This document shows positions 17,653-25,891 of a stretch of DNA of 64,000 nt, piece by piece; within the stretch, counting starts at the first letter, position 1, and every line of letters starts with the position of its first letter. Where the stretch lies: positions 62,001 through 126,000 of the forward strand of contig JACYMD010000122.1 of assembly GCA_015272215.1 (NCBI GenBank). The letters run 5' to 3'. This stretch comes from Rivularia sp. T60_A2020_040 (GTDB lineage: Bacteria > Cyanobacteriota > Cyanobacteriia > Cyanobacteriales > Nostocaceae). The position numbers and the translations under genes were made by a program. The notes under the pieces are model-generated. The model searched no databases, was not told where the DNA came from, and saw only the letters and a list, made by a program, of their open reading frames with translations.

Positions 17653-18411
17653 TTAGCTGACTCTGCTAATTGATTCTGCTGGCAAGCAAATTAGATTATC
17701 CCCTTGAGTAAGGATTAAGCCGCGCTGACGTAACTTACCCATTAAGCGAGTTACGGTAACACGAGTCGAACCAATTGCACTACCAATTTGGGCGTGAGTG
17801 AGGGGGAAGGGCAGAGAATAGCCACGAATTACTTCGGGGTCATTTTCGCTCATCGCTGGTTCTCCATATTCCTCAATTAATAATGTGAGAAATCCTAGGA
17901 GTCGGTCAATGGTGCGTCGTTGTCCTAAAGCACTCAACCACAGCAATTTACGCTGGTGTTGGTATCTAAAGGCATCCATAACTTCGCGGCGAAAATGAGG
18001 CCAATTATCTAAATCATGCCAGTACATCCACAACACTGCTGTTTGATCAACATGAGCGTATGACTGCAACGTAAAAGGCGATTGGGCAACAATTTCAAAC
18101 GGCTGTCCTGCACCAACAAAACCCAAGAATGCTTCTTCTGGTGTTCTGTTAATTCGGCGAGACGTTAGTTGGGAAGCAGTAGCGCTCACTTGAGCGGTTC
18201 CTACCATGCGGATCGCACCCCTTTGCACCAAATACAGCAATCCAGGTCTAGCTGGAATTCGCTCATCTTTGCTAAAGGTGCGGCAGCGATAGTGTTCTTG
18301 CGCCCAATCAAGAATACGTTGCCAGGTTAAAAATGGACGTGATGCCTCAGAAAAAGAGGATTGAGATTGCATAGGTAACAAAGAGCGTTCGGCTGAAGAC
18401 AAAGACGACAT
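17653..18411 (-). CDS. Crp/Fnr-family transcription regulator, DevH-like
   Basis: 252 residues. N-terminal beta-roll without an evident cyclic-nucleotide phosphate cassette ('IPARPGLLYLVQRGAIRMVG', 'FLGFVGAGQPFEIVAQSPF'), a long dimer helix ('RRTIDRLLGFLTLLIEEYG') and a C-terminal winged helix 'LTHAQIGSAIGSTRVTVTRLMGKLR' very like that of NtcA. The whole resembles DevH, a regulator needed for heterocyst envelope glycolipids in Anabaena; I recall this from the family and could not confirm it, so no symbol is given. NtcA itself is excluded by the different N-terminus and length. Divergent from the DALR gene, sharing a 240-base promoter region; the convergent PstS fragment ends 28 bases away. 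Confidence 0.75.
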   Translation of the reverse strand: MSSLSSAERSLLPMQSQSSFSEASRPFLTWQRILDWAQEHYRCRTFSKDERIPARPGLLYLVQRGAIRMVGTAQVSATASQLTSRRINRTPEEAFLGFVGAGQPFEIVAQSPFTLQSYAHVDQTAVLWMYWHDLDNWPHFRREVMDAFRYQHQRKLLWLSALGQRRTIDRLLGFLTLLIEEYGEPAMSENDPEVIRGYSLPFPLTHAQIGSAIGSTRVTVTRLMGKLRQRGLILTQGDNLICLPAESISRVS

Positions 18412-18651
18412 AAAAAAGGTGCAAGGAGTGTCTTTGTGAAAGGCCTTCCTAGGCTTGAAAGTTTGGTCAACTATCCAAAAGGTAGAAAGCCGAAGCTCCT
18501 ACTCTTTTGTTATACTTCTTACTGTACAATGTTTGTAGTAAAGTTTACCCAGAATTCATTAAATTTTATCTAATTCTAATTTTCTTTGACCAAATATAAA
18601 GTTATGTCTAAAGATAGATGACAGAAAATCAATGTTCCTGGGTTTGCACTG

Positions 18652-19503
18652 TTGTCATCAGTATATCATGTGCCTAAAAAGCTACTAGTAAGTAAATACA
18701 CAGCAATCATCCAGCTAATATACGGTGAATTGACTAGATCGGTGAGCATTTATGCTCGGTCAGAGAAAATTGAATATATAGAAAAAATAGATATTCCTCT
18801 ATCAAAAGGCAAAAGTGATATTACAATTTCTTATGTATCTGGGGTAGCGTTACATCTTTCAAAATCTCATAATTCGCTGCCTTGTTCGATAGCTAGCTCA
18901 ATTACTTCCTATTTATCAGCAATTTGGGGCGAAGATTTATTGGTGGAAGTTTTACCTTCAGGATTGATTTGTATACAAGTCAGCGACTCAGTTTTAGGGG
19001 TTTGGTTACAATGTTTGATTGATGGTAGGAACGAATACAAAGGTGACTTTAACCTTTCTCAGAAAATTGTTACATCCGAGTTACCTTCTAAGGTGTTTTC
19101 TCTTCAATATGTTCACGCACGCTGCTGCTCTTTGTTGAAACTGGCTCAACAAGAGAAAATAATTGACTGTAACGAATTTTCATTTGAATCCATACCTTGG
19201 CTTGACAGTGACGGAAGATTTCGTTTAAATCATCAAGCTGAACGCTGTTTAATCGCCAGTTTAGTTAGATTAGTAGATGAGTTAGAGCCAGTAATAGCTC
19301 GTCGGGTAAAATGGGAAGCAGCAGCGCTGGGTTTAGTTCGGTCTTTTGCAGATTTTTGGTCTACTTGTCGGATTTTTAGTGATTTAAGAACGACTAATCC
19401 AGAACTAGTCATTGCTAGAATCGGATTGGTTATGGCTACTCAGTCAGTACTACAGTTTTTATTAGAAGAAAAATTAGGTATATCTGCTTGTTCGGAATTA
19501 TGA
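18652..19503 (+). CDS. Stand-alone DALR anticodon-binding domain protein
   Basis: 283 residues as given from TTG 18652; GTG 18670 is an alternative and no ATG is available near the N-terminus. The C-terminal 150 residues match the DALR anticodon-binding domain of arginyl-tRNA synthetase ('LQYVHARCCSLLKLAQQE', 'AERCLIASLVRLVDELEPV', 'FADFWSTCRIFS'). The N-terminal 130 residues resemble the ArgS additional domain ('LVEVLPSGLICIQVSDSVLG' region), but no Rossmann catalytic core with HIGH/KMSKS motifs exists, so it cannot charge tRNA. Similar catalytic-domain-free proteins occur in cyanobacteria; function unknown, possibly tRNA binding. Confidence 0.65.
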   Translation: MSSVYHVPKKLLVSKYTAIIQLIYGELTRSVSIYARSEKIEYIEKIDIPLSKGKSDITISYVSGVALHLSKSHNSLPCSIASSITSYLSAIWGEDLLVEVLPSGLICIQVSDSVLGVWLQCLIDGRNEYKGDFNLSQKIVTSELPSKVFSLQYVHARCCSLLKLAQQEKIIDCNEFSFESIPWLDSDGRFRLNHQAERCLIASLVRLVDELEPVIARRVKWEAAALGLVRSFADFWSTCRIFSDLRTTNPELVIARIGLVMATQSVLQFLLEEKLGISACSEL

Positions 19504-19607
19504 GCGACAATTAAGCAATTAATGAAAAGTATAAAAACTTTTGTAACAACTATTGACTAATCAAAGGACTTCGGGTATATTTTCAATTGTGTGAGGAGCG
19601 AACCAGT

Positions 19608-19648
19608 AAGGACACCGAGACGAAACACGGCCAGTCGTCGGTGTCCTT
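19608..19648. terminator. Bidirectional terminator-like hairpin between convergent genes
   Basis: Perfect 11-bp stem AAGGACACCGA (19608-19618) with TCGGTGTCCTT (19638-19648), further supported by GACG/CGTC inside the loop, then TTTCTG. It stands between the DALR gene (plus) and the HAD gene (minus). On the minus strand it is followed by GCTCCTCACAC (19599-19589), one base off the core of the cyanobacterial sRNA Yfr1; see findings. Confidence 0.6.
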
Positions 19649-19694
19649 TCTGATTTAAATATTATCTGTTCGCGTTTAATTGCAATTTAAGTTT

Positions 19695-20537
19695 TTAGCT
19701 ATTTGCCAATAAGAATTTTTCAATTGCTACGGCTACCCCATCTTGTTCTACATTGGGAGCTACCCAACTGGCTATAGATTGAACTTGAACTGGTGCGTTA
19801 CCCATTGCGACACTGACACCAGCGTATTCGAGCATTTCGACATCGTTAAAGTTGTCCCCAACAGTCATTACATTATTTCTTTGCAATCCTAATAATTCTT
19901 CCGCTACATAACGTACAGCAGCTCCTTTGTTTACCAAAGGATTGGTTGCTTCAAAAAAGGTGGCTACGGATTTAGTTAGATATAATTCTGCTGGGGTGTA
20001 TTGAAGTTGCAAATCGCCAAGCAGTTGATCGATAATTTCGGTGTCTTCACATAAAGCGAGGATTTTGGTTGGTTCGTTGTTCAAACAAGAACGTAAGTCC
20101 CCTACCGGAATTGGTGTAATTCCAGAACGTTCTCCATAGATTTGCGTTTCTTCGGTTAATTCTCGCACATAAAGTTGGTCATTTATATAAAAGTGGACGG
20201 ATAAAAGTTGACGTAGTTGTGGTTGTTCAAAATAGTCCAACAACTTTAAAGCAATAGATGAGGGAACTGATAAATGCTGGTGAATTTTTTGGGAAACTGG
20301 GTCTTGAATCCAAGCTCCTTGATACGCTATTAACGGTAGAGTCGAACCAACTTGTTCGTGGAAGCGCAAAGCTGAACAATACATTCTACCAGTTGCGATC
20401 GCCACTTGAATTCCTTTTGCTTGGGCTGCATTTACAGCTTCAATAACGCGATCGTTTATTTTGTTGGATTCTCCTGCGATAGTACCATCGATATCTAAAA
20501 CTAGTAGTTTGATGTCTTGGGTGGCTGTATTTCCCAT
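19695..20537 (-). CDS. Cof-type HAD-superfamily hydrolase
   Basis: 280 residues. Motif I 'LLVLDIDGTI' has the nucleophile D15 and acid/base D17; motif II is 'VAIATGR'; motif III lysine is in 'LVNKGAAV'; motif IV is 'VGDNFNDVEML'. The large C2B-type cap between motifs II and III is typical of the Cof/YidA subfamily, cytoplasmic phosphatases of sugar phosphates and related small molecules. Substrate not predictable. Last of its strand before the convergent DALR gene. Confidence 0.9.
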   Translation of the reverse strand: MGNTATQDIKLLVLDIDGTIAGESNKINDRVIEAVNAAQAKGIQVAIATGRMYCSALRFHEQVGSTLPLIAYQGAWIQDPVSQKIHQHLSVPSSIALKLLDYFEQPQLRQLLSVHFYINDQLYVRELTEETQIYGERSGITPIPVGDLRSCLNNEPTKILALCEDTEIIDQLLGDLQLQYTPAELYLTKSVATFFEATNPLVNKGAAVRYVAEELLGLQRNNVMTVGDNFNDVEMLEYAGVSVAMGNAPVQVQSIASWVAPNVEQDGVAVAIEKFLLANS

Positions 20538-20632
20538 GCGATTAGATTTGATGTTAGTTTCAATAGTCCCAGTTAGAGCGTAACAGGCAAAGCGCCAAGA
20601 ATATCAAGTATTTTCAAATCAATATTAAAGTT

Positions 20633-20669
20633 AAAGCCACCAATGCTTAGTTTAAACAAAGGTGGCTTT
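20633..20669 (-). terminator. Terminator-like hairpin after the PEP-CTERM gene
   Basis: Perfect 9-bp stem AAAGCCACC (20633-20641) and GGTGGCTTT (20661-20669), 19-base loop, downstream of the PEP-CTERM gene on the minus strand; the T-tract is weak (TTTAACTTTAA). Confidence 0.5.
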
Positions 20670-20762
20670 AAGATAAATGGAATAATATCTTTTATATTTG
20701 ATTTTTAAGTCTTTTAAATCATTATTCCAGGTAAATGTTTAAATGAGTTGACAAACAATGTT

Positions 20763-21596
20763 TTACATCGATTTACGACGACGGAAAAAGGCTAATGCTG
20801 CTACTGTTCCTAAACCAATTATAGTTCCGGGTTCGGGTACTTTTGCGGCTTGTGCAAATTTTGGGCTGGAGGAGCTTTTTCTGGCAATTACTTTGAAATC
20901 AGGACCGTTAAAGCTTTTATCTGCATAGATTTGAATACCACTTAAATTAGTAACTCCTAATTGCTCTAAACTGACTCCCCAAGAACCAACCTTTTGATTG
21001 CCACCGATTTCTTTTGTATTTATTTGATAACCAGCATTTTGTTGTTCTTTTCTGAGTAACTTAATTGCATTACCAATGATATTTCCTTGATCATCGATAG
21101 CTTGAACTGATAAGTCACTATTCATACCCCTTTCCCAGAAAAACAAGTTATCTAATCCTGAATTATCTTCCTCAATAAAGCTATCAAAGAAAACGTCCAT
21201 CATGAAGGTACCGCGGTCTTCTGTATCAACAATATTGTTCAAGTTGTTATTACCTAAATATTTGGCAAGTTGAACTTCTGTTGGGTCTTCGTTTGAAATT
21301 ACAGGAGCGCTAGCGTTATCACCTCTATCCGTACTTGCCGCACCGCTATTACCACCTGTATACTTATCGTTGCTGAATGTTCCAACTCTTTCAACAAAGG
21401 AAAAGTTACTAAATGTCTGGACTATACCGTTTTTATCTTTTTGCTCAATAGATTGTAATAAAATATCTTTTGTAGTATAATCACTTTCGCTTTTGCTAAC
21501 ATTAGATGTAAAACTTGCAGCTTGAGCAGAATTAGAAACAAATAAAACTGAACCAACTGTTAAACCGATCGAAGTGATTAATTTATTAAATTTCAT
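20763..21596 (-). CDS. PEP-CTERM exosortase-sorted surface protein
   Basis: 277 residues: signal peptide (MKFNKLITSIGLTVGSVLFV...AQAAS), a beta-rich body with segments 'FWERGMNSDLSVQAID' and 'SWGVSLEQLGVTNLSGIQIY', and a C-terminal sorting signal 'VPEPGTIIGLGTVAALAFF' ending in RRRKSM. This tripartite tail is cleaved and processed by an exosortase (EpsH/XrtB type), and proteins of this type end up on the cell surface or in the extracellular matrix. The body resembles the XDP2-like group of exosortase-dependent proteins; that sub-assignment is tentative. Confidence 0.85.
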   Translation of the reverse strand: MKFNKLITSIGLTVGSVLFVSNSAQAASFTSNVSKSESDYTTKDILLQSIEQKDKNGIVQTFSNFSFVERVGTFSNDKYTGGNSGAASTDRGDNASAPVISNEDPTEVQLAKYLGNNNLNNIVDTEDRGTFMMDVFFDSFIEEDNSGLDNLFFWERGMNSDLSVQAIDDQGNIIGNAIKLLRKEQQNAGYQINTKEIGGNQKVGSWGVSLEQLGVTNLSGIQIYADKSFNGPDFKVIARKSSSSPKFAQAAKVPEPGTIIGLGTVAALAFFRRRKSM

Positions 21597-22387
21597 TTTC
21601 TTCCCTTCTCTTTAATTTTCTTTTTTTTAGGCAATTTGGATTGCTCTTCGTTTTTAATTTTGTTTTATCAGCCCTTGATAAGACATCCGCAAACATCCGG
21701 ATTAAAATTTAAAGTTTGTTGATAAAAACTTAGTTATATTGGGATGATTTATAAAGTTTAGAAAAGCCAGAGTTACAATACACTTTTAAAAGTACTTTTT
21801 TTAAATTAATCACTCCGAAATAACAGGATGAATTTGATAAAGATTTGATTAAACTTGGTAAAGATATTTTGTTGATCGCAACACTGGGTTTAAGCAAAAG
21901 CAATCTTGTTGTGCTGATTGCGACAGTTGCGAAGCAATCTGAACCCAGCTTTAATTGCTTCTGGATAGTTAAGTATCAAACAATATATAATTCTCATATT
22001 GCTACTCAATGAATATATTTAGAGCCTGCTAACTTGTTATGCATTTAATTTGTATAAAAAAGGGTGAGTTTTCCGGTATGTCAGAGCCAGACAAAAACGT
22101 TCAGCGTGGCACAACCCTCAGAGGGTACGCACTACATACAATATTTTCAAATTTATGTCCGCAGGAAAGCTTTGAAGACCGCATTATAATACAATGCACA
22201 ATAAAGCGTCTCGCTTCCTAATCACAGTAGTGGGAGCGTCTCGCTCCCTAATTACAATTAGCAAGCTAGAAGCTCGCACTCCGAGACACACCTTAAAATT
22301 AAGGTGGTGGTAGAGTACTCAAAATAAATTTTAGATACCGACTAAAACAAATGTTCCAAAAGGAAAGCAACTGATTAAAATAAATAG
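21597..22387. repeat. 791-base gene-free region with palindromic repeats
   Basis: At 21880-21965 an imperfect palindrome (CTGGGTTTAAGC...GAACCCAG) is seen. At 22205-22282 lies a family D repeat, 'AGTGGGAGCGTCTCGCTCCC' and 'AGCAAGCTAGAAGCTCGCACT'. A 60-codon open frame crossing the repeat (22039-22221) is not accepted as a gene. The promoter of polA must lie within the last hundred bases. Confidence 0.6.
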
Positions 22388-25321
22388 ATGTCCCTTATTA
22401 CACGCTCTAAGCAGTTGACTTGCGAGATAAATTCTGACAAAAAACCCACATTCGTCTTAGTTGACGGACATTCCCTGGCGTTTCGTTCTTATTATGCCTT
22501 TGCTAAAGGGCGAGATGGGGGACTTCGTACCAAAACGGGTATACCCACCAGTGTGTGTTTTGGCTTTATTAAGTCTTTGCTGGAAGTTATGGAGAAGCAA
22601 CAACCTGAAGCGATAGCGGTTGCTTTTGATTTGGGTTTACCGACTTTTCGCCATCAAGCTGATGATACCTATAAAGCTGACCGTCCGGGAACCCCGGAAG
22701 ATTTTATTCCCGATTTGGAAAATCTCCAGGAATTACTTACGGGATTAAATTTACCAATTGTCACTGCTCCGGGTTTTGAAGCAGATGATGTTTTAGGAAC
22801 TTTAGCTCAACTTGCATCTCAGGAAGGTTATCAAGTTAAAATTCTCACTGGTGACAAGGATTTATTTCAATTAATTGATCAAAATAAGCAAATAAGTGTT
22901 CTGTTTTTGAGTAAGGAAACTCTACAACGTTCAAGTACTGGACTAAAAGAATTTTACTCGGAACAAGTCAAAGAAAAGTTAGGGGTTTTACCATCTCAGG
23001 TTGTTGATTATAAAGCGCTTTGTGGTGATAAGTCGGATAATATTCCTGGTGTTGATGGAATTGGAGAGAAAACAGCGGTAAAGTTGCTTGATACTTATGG
23101 TTCTCTTGAGCAAATTTATCAGTCTTTAGATCAAATTACAGGTGCTACTCAGAAAAGACTTGTAAGTGGTAAGGAGGATGCGGAAAAATCAAAGTTTTTG
23201 GCGAAGATAGTTGAAGATGTTCCTTTAGAAGTTGATTTAGAAAAGTGTAAATTAAAAGGTTTTGAAGAAAGTGAATTAAAACCAATTTTAGAAAAATTAG
23301 AATTTAGTTTTTTTCTGAAACAAATTAACGAACTTCAACAAAAGTTTGGTGGTAATAACATTCAAGAAATTAGCCAAACTGAAACTATAGAAACAGAAGA
23401 TAATGATTTGTGGTTTTGGAGTTCTAAACAAACGGCAGAATTTCAACAGCAAAATACTTCACCAATAAAACCACGCATTATTGATACGGAAACAAAGTTA
23501 AAAGAATTAGTTGAAATACTCCGACAATTTACCAGTCCAGAAATACCCGTTGCTTGGGATACTGAAACTAGCGATTTAGAACCACGAGACGCAGAATTAG
23601 TCGGAATTGGTTGCTGTTGGGGAACTGAAGCTTCAGAAGTTGCTTATATTCCTTTAGGACATAAAAACGGTCAGAATCTCGATAAAGATATTGCGCTACA
23701 AACTTTACGTCCAATTTTAGAAAGTACAGATTATCCAAAAGCTTTTCAAAATACAAAATTTGACCGTTTAATTTTACGATGTCAGGGAATTAATTTAGCT
23801 GGGGTAATATTTGACTCCATGTTAGCAAGTTACGTTCTTAATCCCGACAGTAGTCACGGTTTAAGCGAACTTTCTCAAAAGTATTTGGGTTTGATGGCTA
23901 AAAGTTATCTTGAATTGGTTCCGAAAGGTCAAACTATTGGAGATATTAGCATTCATGAAGTCGCAGATTATTGCGGGATGGATGTTTATACCACATTTCA
24001 ATTAGTAGGAAAACTGCGGCAAGAATTAAATGAAATTCCAGCTTTATCAAAACTTTTATTAGAAGTAGAGCAGCCATTAGAAGCAGTTTTGGCAGAAATG
24101 GAATATCAGGGAATTCGCGTTAATACAGCTTATTTAAAAGAGCTTTCACAGCAATTAGAAACTGATTTAGCTAAGTTAGAAACACAAGTATATGCAATAG
24201 CTGGAGAACAATTTAATTTAGGTTCTCCCAAACAATTGAGTCAAATATTATTTGAAAAATTGGATTTAAATAAGAAGTCTTCTCGTAAAATTAAAACTGG
24301 ATATTCTACTGATGCAGCAACTTTAGAAAAACTGCGAGATGATGATGAAACTGGAATTATTGATGGGATTATTGAATATCGGACTTTATCTAAATTAAAG
24401 TCTACTTATGTGGATGCACTTCCAAATTTAGTCAGGGAAGATACTAAGCGCGTGCATACGGATTATAATCAAACAGTAACATCAACTGGAAGGCTATCTT
24501 CTTCTAATCCTAACTTACAAAATATTCCCATTCGGACAGCTTTTAGTCGTCAAATTCGTAAAGCTTTTATCCCAGAATCGGGATGGTTAATAGTCACTGC
24601 TGATTACTCGCAAATTGAGTTAAGAATTTTGGCTCATTTGAGTCAGGAACCTGTTTTAGTGGAAGCTTATAACAATAATCAAGATATTCATACTGTGACA
24701 GCCCGGTTAGTATATGAAAAAGACGATATTACATCCGATGAAAGACGGGTAGCAAAGACTATTAATTTTGGTGTAATTTACGGAATGGGTTCGTTGAGAT
24801 TTTCTCGTTCAACTGGTATCGATAAAAATCTTGCTAATGAATTTATTAAGAGGTTTTATACTCGTTATCCGCAAGTTTTTGCATTTTTAGAAAGTTTGAA
24901 AAAGCAAGCAATTTCTCAAGGTTATGTAGAAACAATTTTAGGACGTAGACGTTATTTTGATTTTACTAGTAACAGTTTAATCAAGCTAAAAAATGCCAAA
25001 CCTGAAGAAATTGATTTAACTCAATTAAAGAATTTAGGTGCTTATGATGCTGGTTTATTGCGTGCTGCTGCTAATGCTCCAATTCAAGGTTCCAGTGCTG
25101 ATATTATTAAAATTGCCACGATAAAAATCCACGAACTTTTACAGAATTATCAAGCAAGATTGTTATTACAAGTTCATGATGAATTAGTATTTGAAGTTCC
25201 TCCCCAAGAATGGCAAGAGTTGCAAATTAAAATTAAGTCGGTAATGGAAAATGCTCTCAAATTAACTGTTCCTTTATTGGTAGAAGCACGGGCGGGTGAT
25301 AATTGGATGGAAGCTAAGTAA
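22388..25321 (+). CDS. polA: DNA polymerase I
   Basis: 977 residues with all three activities. The 5'-3' exonuclease (about 20-320) has 'FEADDVLGTLA', 'LTGDKDLFQLI' and 'GDKSDNIPGVDGIGEKTA'. The 3'-5' proofreading exonuclease (about 375-565) has D391-T-E393 and 'YCGMDVYT', so it should be active, unlike in Taq-type enzymes. The polymerase domain has motif A 'DYSQIELR' (D739), motif B 'KTINFGVIYG' (F794) and motif C 'VHDELVFEVP' (H930, D931). Acts in Okazaki-fragment maturation and repair. A poorly conserved insert (~325-375) joins the nuclease domains. Monocistronic; convergent with the LapA-type gene. Confidence 0.97.
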   Translation: MSLITRSKQLTCEINSDKKPTFVLVDGHSLAFRSYYAFAKGRDGGLRTKTGIPTSVCFGFIKSLLEVMEKQQPEAIAVAFDLGLPTFRHQADDTYKADRPGTPEDFIPDLENLQELLTGLNLPIVTAPGFEADDVLGTLAQLASQEGYQVKILTGDKDLFQLIDQNKQISVLFLSKETLQRSSTGLKEFYSEQVKEKLGVLPSQVVDYKALCGDKSDNIPGVDGIGEKTAVKLLDTYGSLEQIYQSLDQITGATQKRLVSGKEDAEKSKFLAKIVEDVPLEVDLEKCKLKGFEESELKPILEKLEFSFFLKQINELQQKFGGNNIQEISQTETIETEDNDLWFWSSKQTAEFQQQNTSPIKPRIIDTETKLKELVEILRQFTSPEIPVAWDTETSDLEPRDAELVGIGCCWGTEASEVAYIPLGHKNGQNLDKDIALQTLRPILESTDYPKAFQNTKFDRLILRCQGINLAGVIFDSMLASYVLNPDSSHGLSELSQKYLGLMAKSYLELVPKGQTIGDISIHEVADYCGMDVYTTFQLVGKLRQELNEIPALSKLLLEVEQPLEAVLAEMEYQGIRVNTAYLKELSQQLETDLAKLETQVYAIAGEQFNLGSPKQLSQILFEKLDLNKKSSRKIKTGYSTDAATLEKLRDDDETGIIDGIIEYRTLSKLKSTYVDALPNLVREDTKRVHTDYNQTVTSTGRLSSSNPNLQNIPIRTAFSRQIRKAFIPESGWLIVTADYSQIELRILAHLSQEPVLVEAYNNNQDIHTVTARLVYEKDDITSDERRVAKTINFGVIYGMGSLRFSRSTGIDKNLANEFIKRFYTRYPQVFAFLESLKKQAISQGYVETILGRRRYFDFTSNSLIKLKNAKPEEIDLTQLKNLGAYDAGLLRAAANAPIQGSSADIIKIATIKIHELLQNYQARLLLQVHDELVFEVPPQEWQELQIKIKSVMENALKLTVPLLVEARAGDNWMEAK

Positions 25322-25325
25322 GGTG

Positions 25326-25533
25326 AGAAGTCGGGTTTTTAGGATAAATGTCTCTACTACTCCCTTCCTGGCAGAAGATTACCGTTCGCGCAGCGTCTCC
25401 CCCAGGGAGAAATAAAAAAACCCTTCTAGGCGCAGAGAGCGCAGAGGAAAGAGGTAGCGGAAAGGTAATTATAGAGCGGGAAGAAAGTAGTTATCTGGTT
25501 TTATGATTATTTAAGTTGAAAAACCCGACTTCT
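25326..25533. repeat. Family A inverted repeat between polA and the LapA-type gene
   Basis: Arms AGAAGTCGGGTTTTT (25326-25340) and its exact complement (25519-25533) enclose 178 bases that include 'CGTCTCCCCCAGGGAGA', a fragment of another repeat. The arms start only 4 bases after each of the two convergent genes' stop codons. Confidence 0.75.
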
Positions 25534-25536
25534 GTT

Positions 25537-25815
25537 TTAAAAATCTTCATCAACAAAAAACTCGGCATCATCTTGATATCGTCGAGGATTGCTTTGTCGA
25601 GAATTAGCTATACCCCATAAGGGTTGCAGTACACTCATTACAATCATTCCCACCGCAACACAAAAAGCCAGTACTAAGCCCACAGGAATTTGAATTGATT
25701 CAAATGTAAGAAATCTTAACGAAACTGGTGTGGCGTTTTGTACTGAAATAATAGCGATCGCTATTATCCACAATCCGACAACTATTGATAAAATCAGGTT
25801 TAGGGTTGTTTTCAT
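25537..25815 (-). CDS. LapA-domain (DUF1049) membrane protein
   Basis: 92 residues with two transmembrane segments (about 6-26 and 44-65): 'SIVVGLWIIAIAIISVQNATPVSLRF' has the conserved Q-N pair of the LapA/DUF1049 family before the second helix. The acidic tail ('DDAEFFVDEDF') is cytoplasmic. In enterobacteria LapA cooperates with LapB in controlling lipopolysaccharide synthesis; no lapB is seen here, so function in this organism is open. Confidence 0.8.
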   Translation of the reverse strand: MKTTLNLILSIVVGLWIIAIAIISVQNATPVSLRFLTFESIQIPVGLVLAFCVAVGMIVMSVLQPLWGIANSRQSNPRRYQDDAEFFVDEDF

Positions 25816-25891
25816 ATTTCTAACAAAATATTTCTCACAAAAATATCTATTCAGATGCTACCGAATATGATATTATTAAGGGTTAGCAAAA

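Noticed and set aside
18412-18651. NtcA-type site (GTA-N8-TAC) in front of the DevH-like gene
   Set aside because: Only the reversed spacing TAC-N8-GTA is present; not a valid site.
22039-22221. 60-codon frame upstream of polA
   Set aside because: Its 3' end is made of a family D repeat and the sequence has no coding character.
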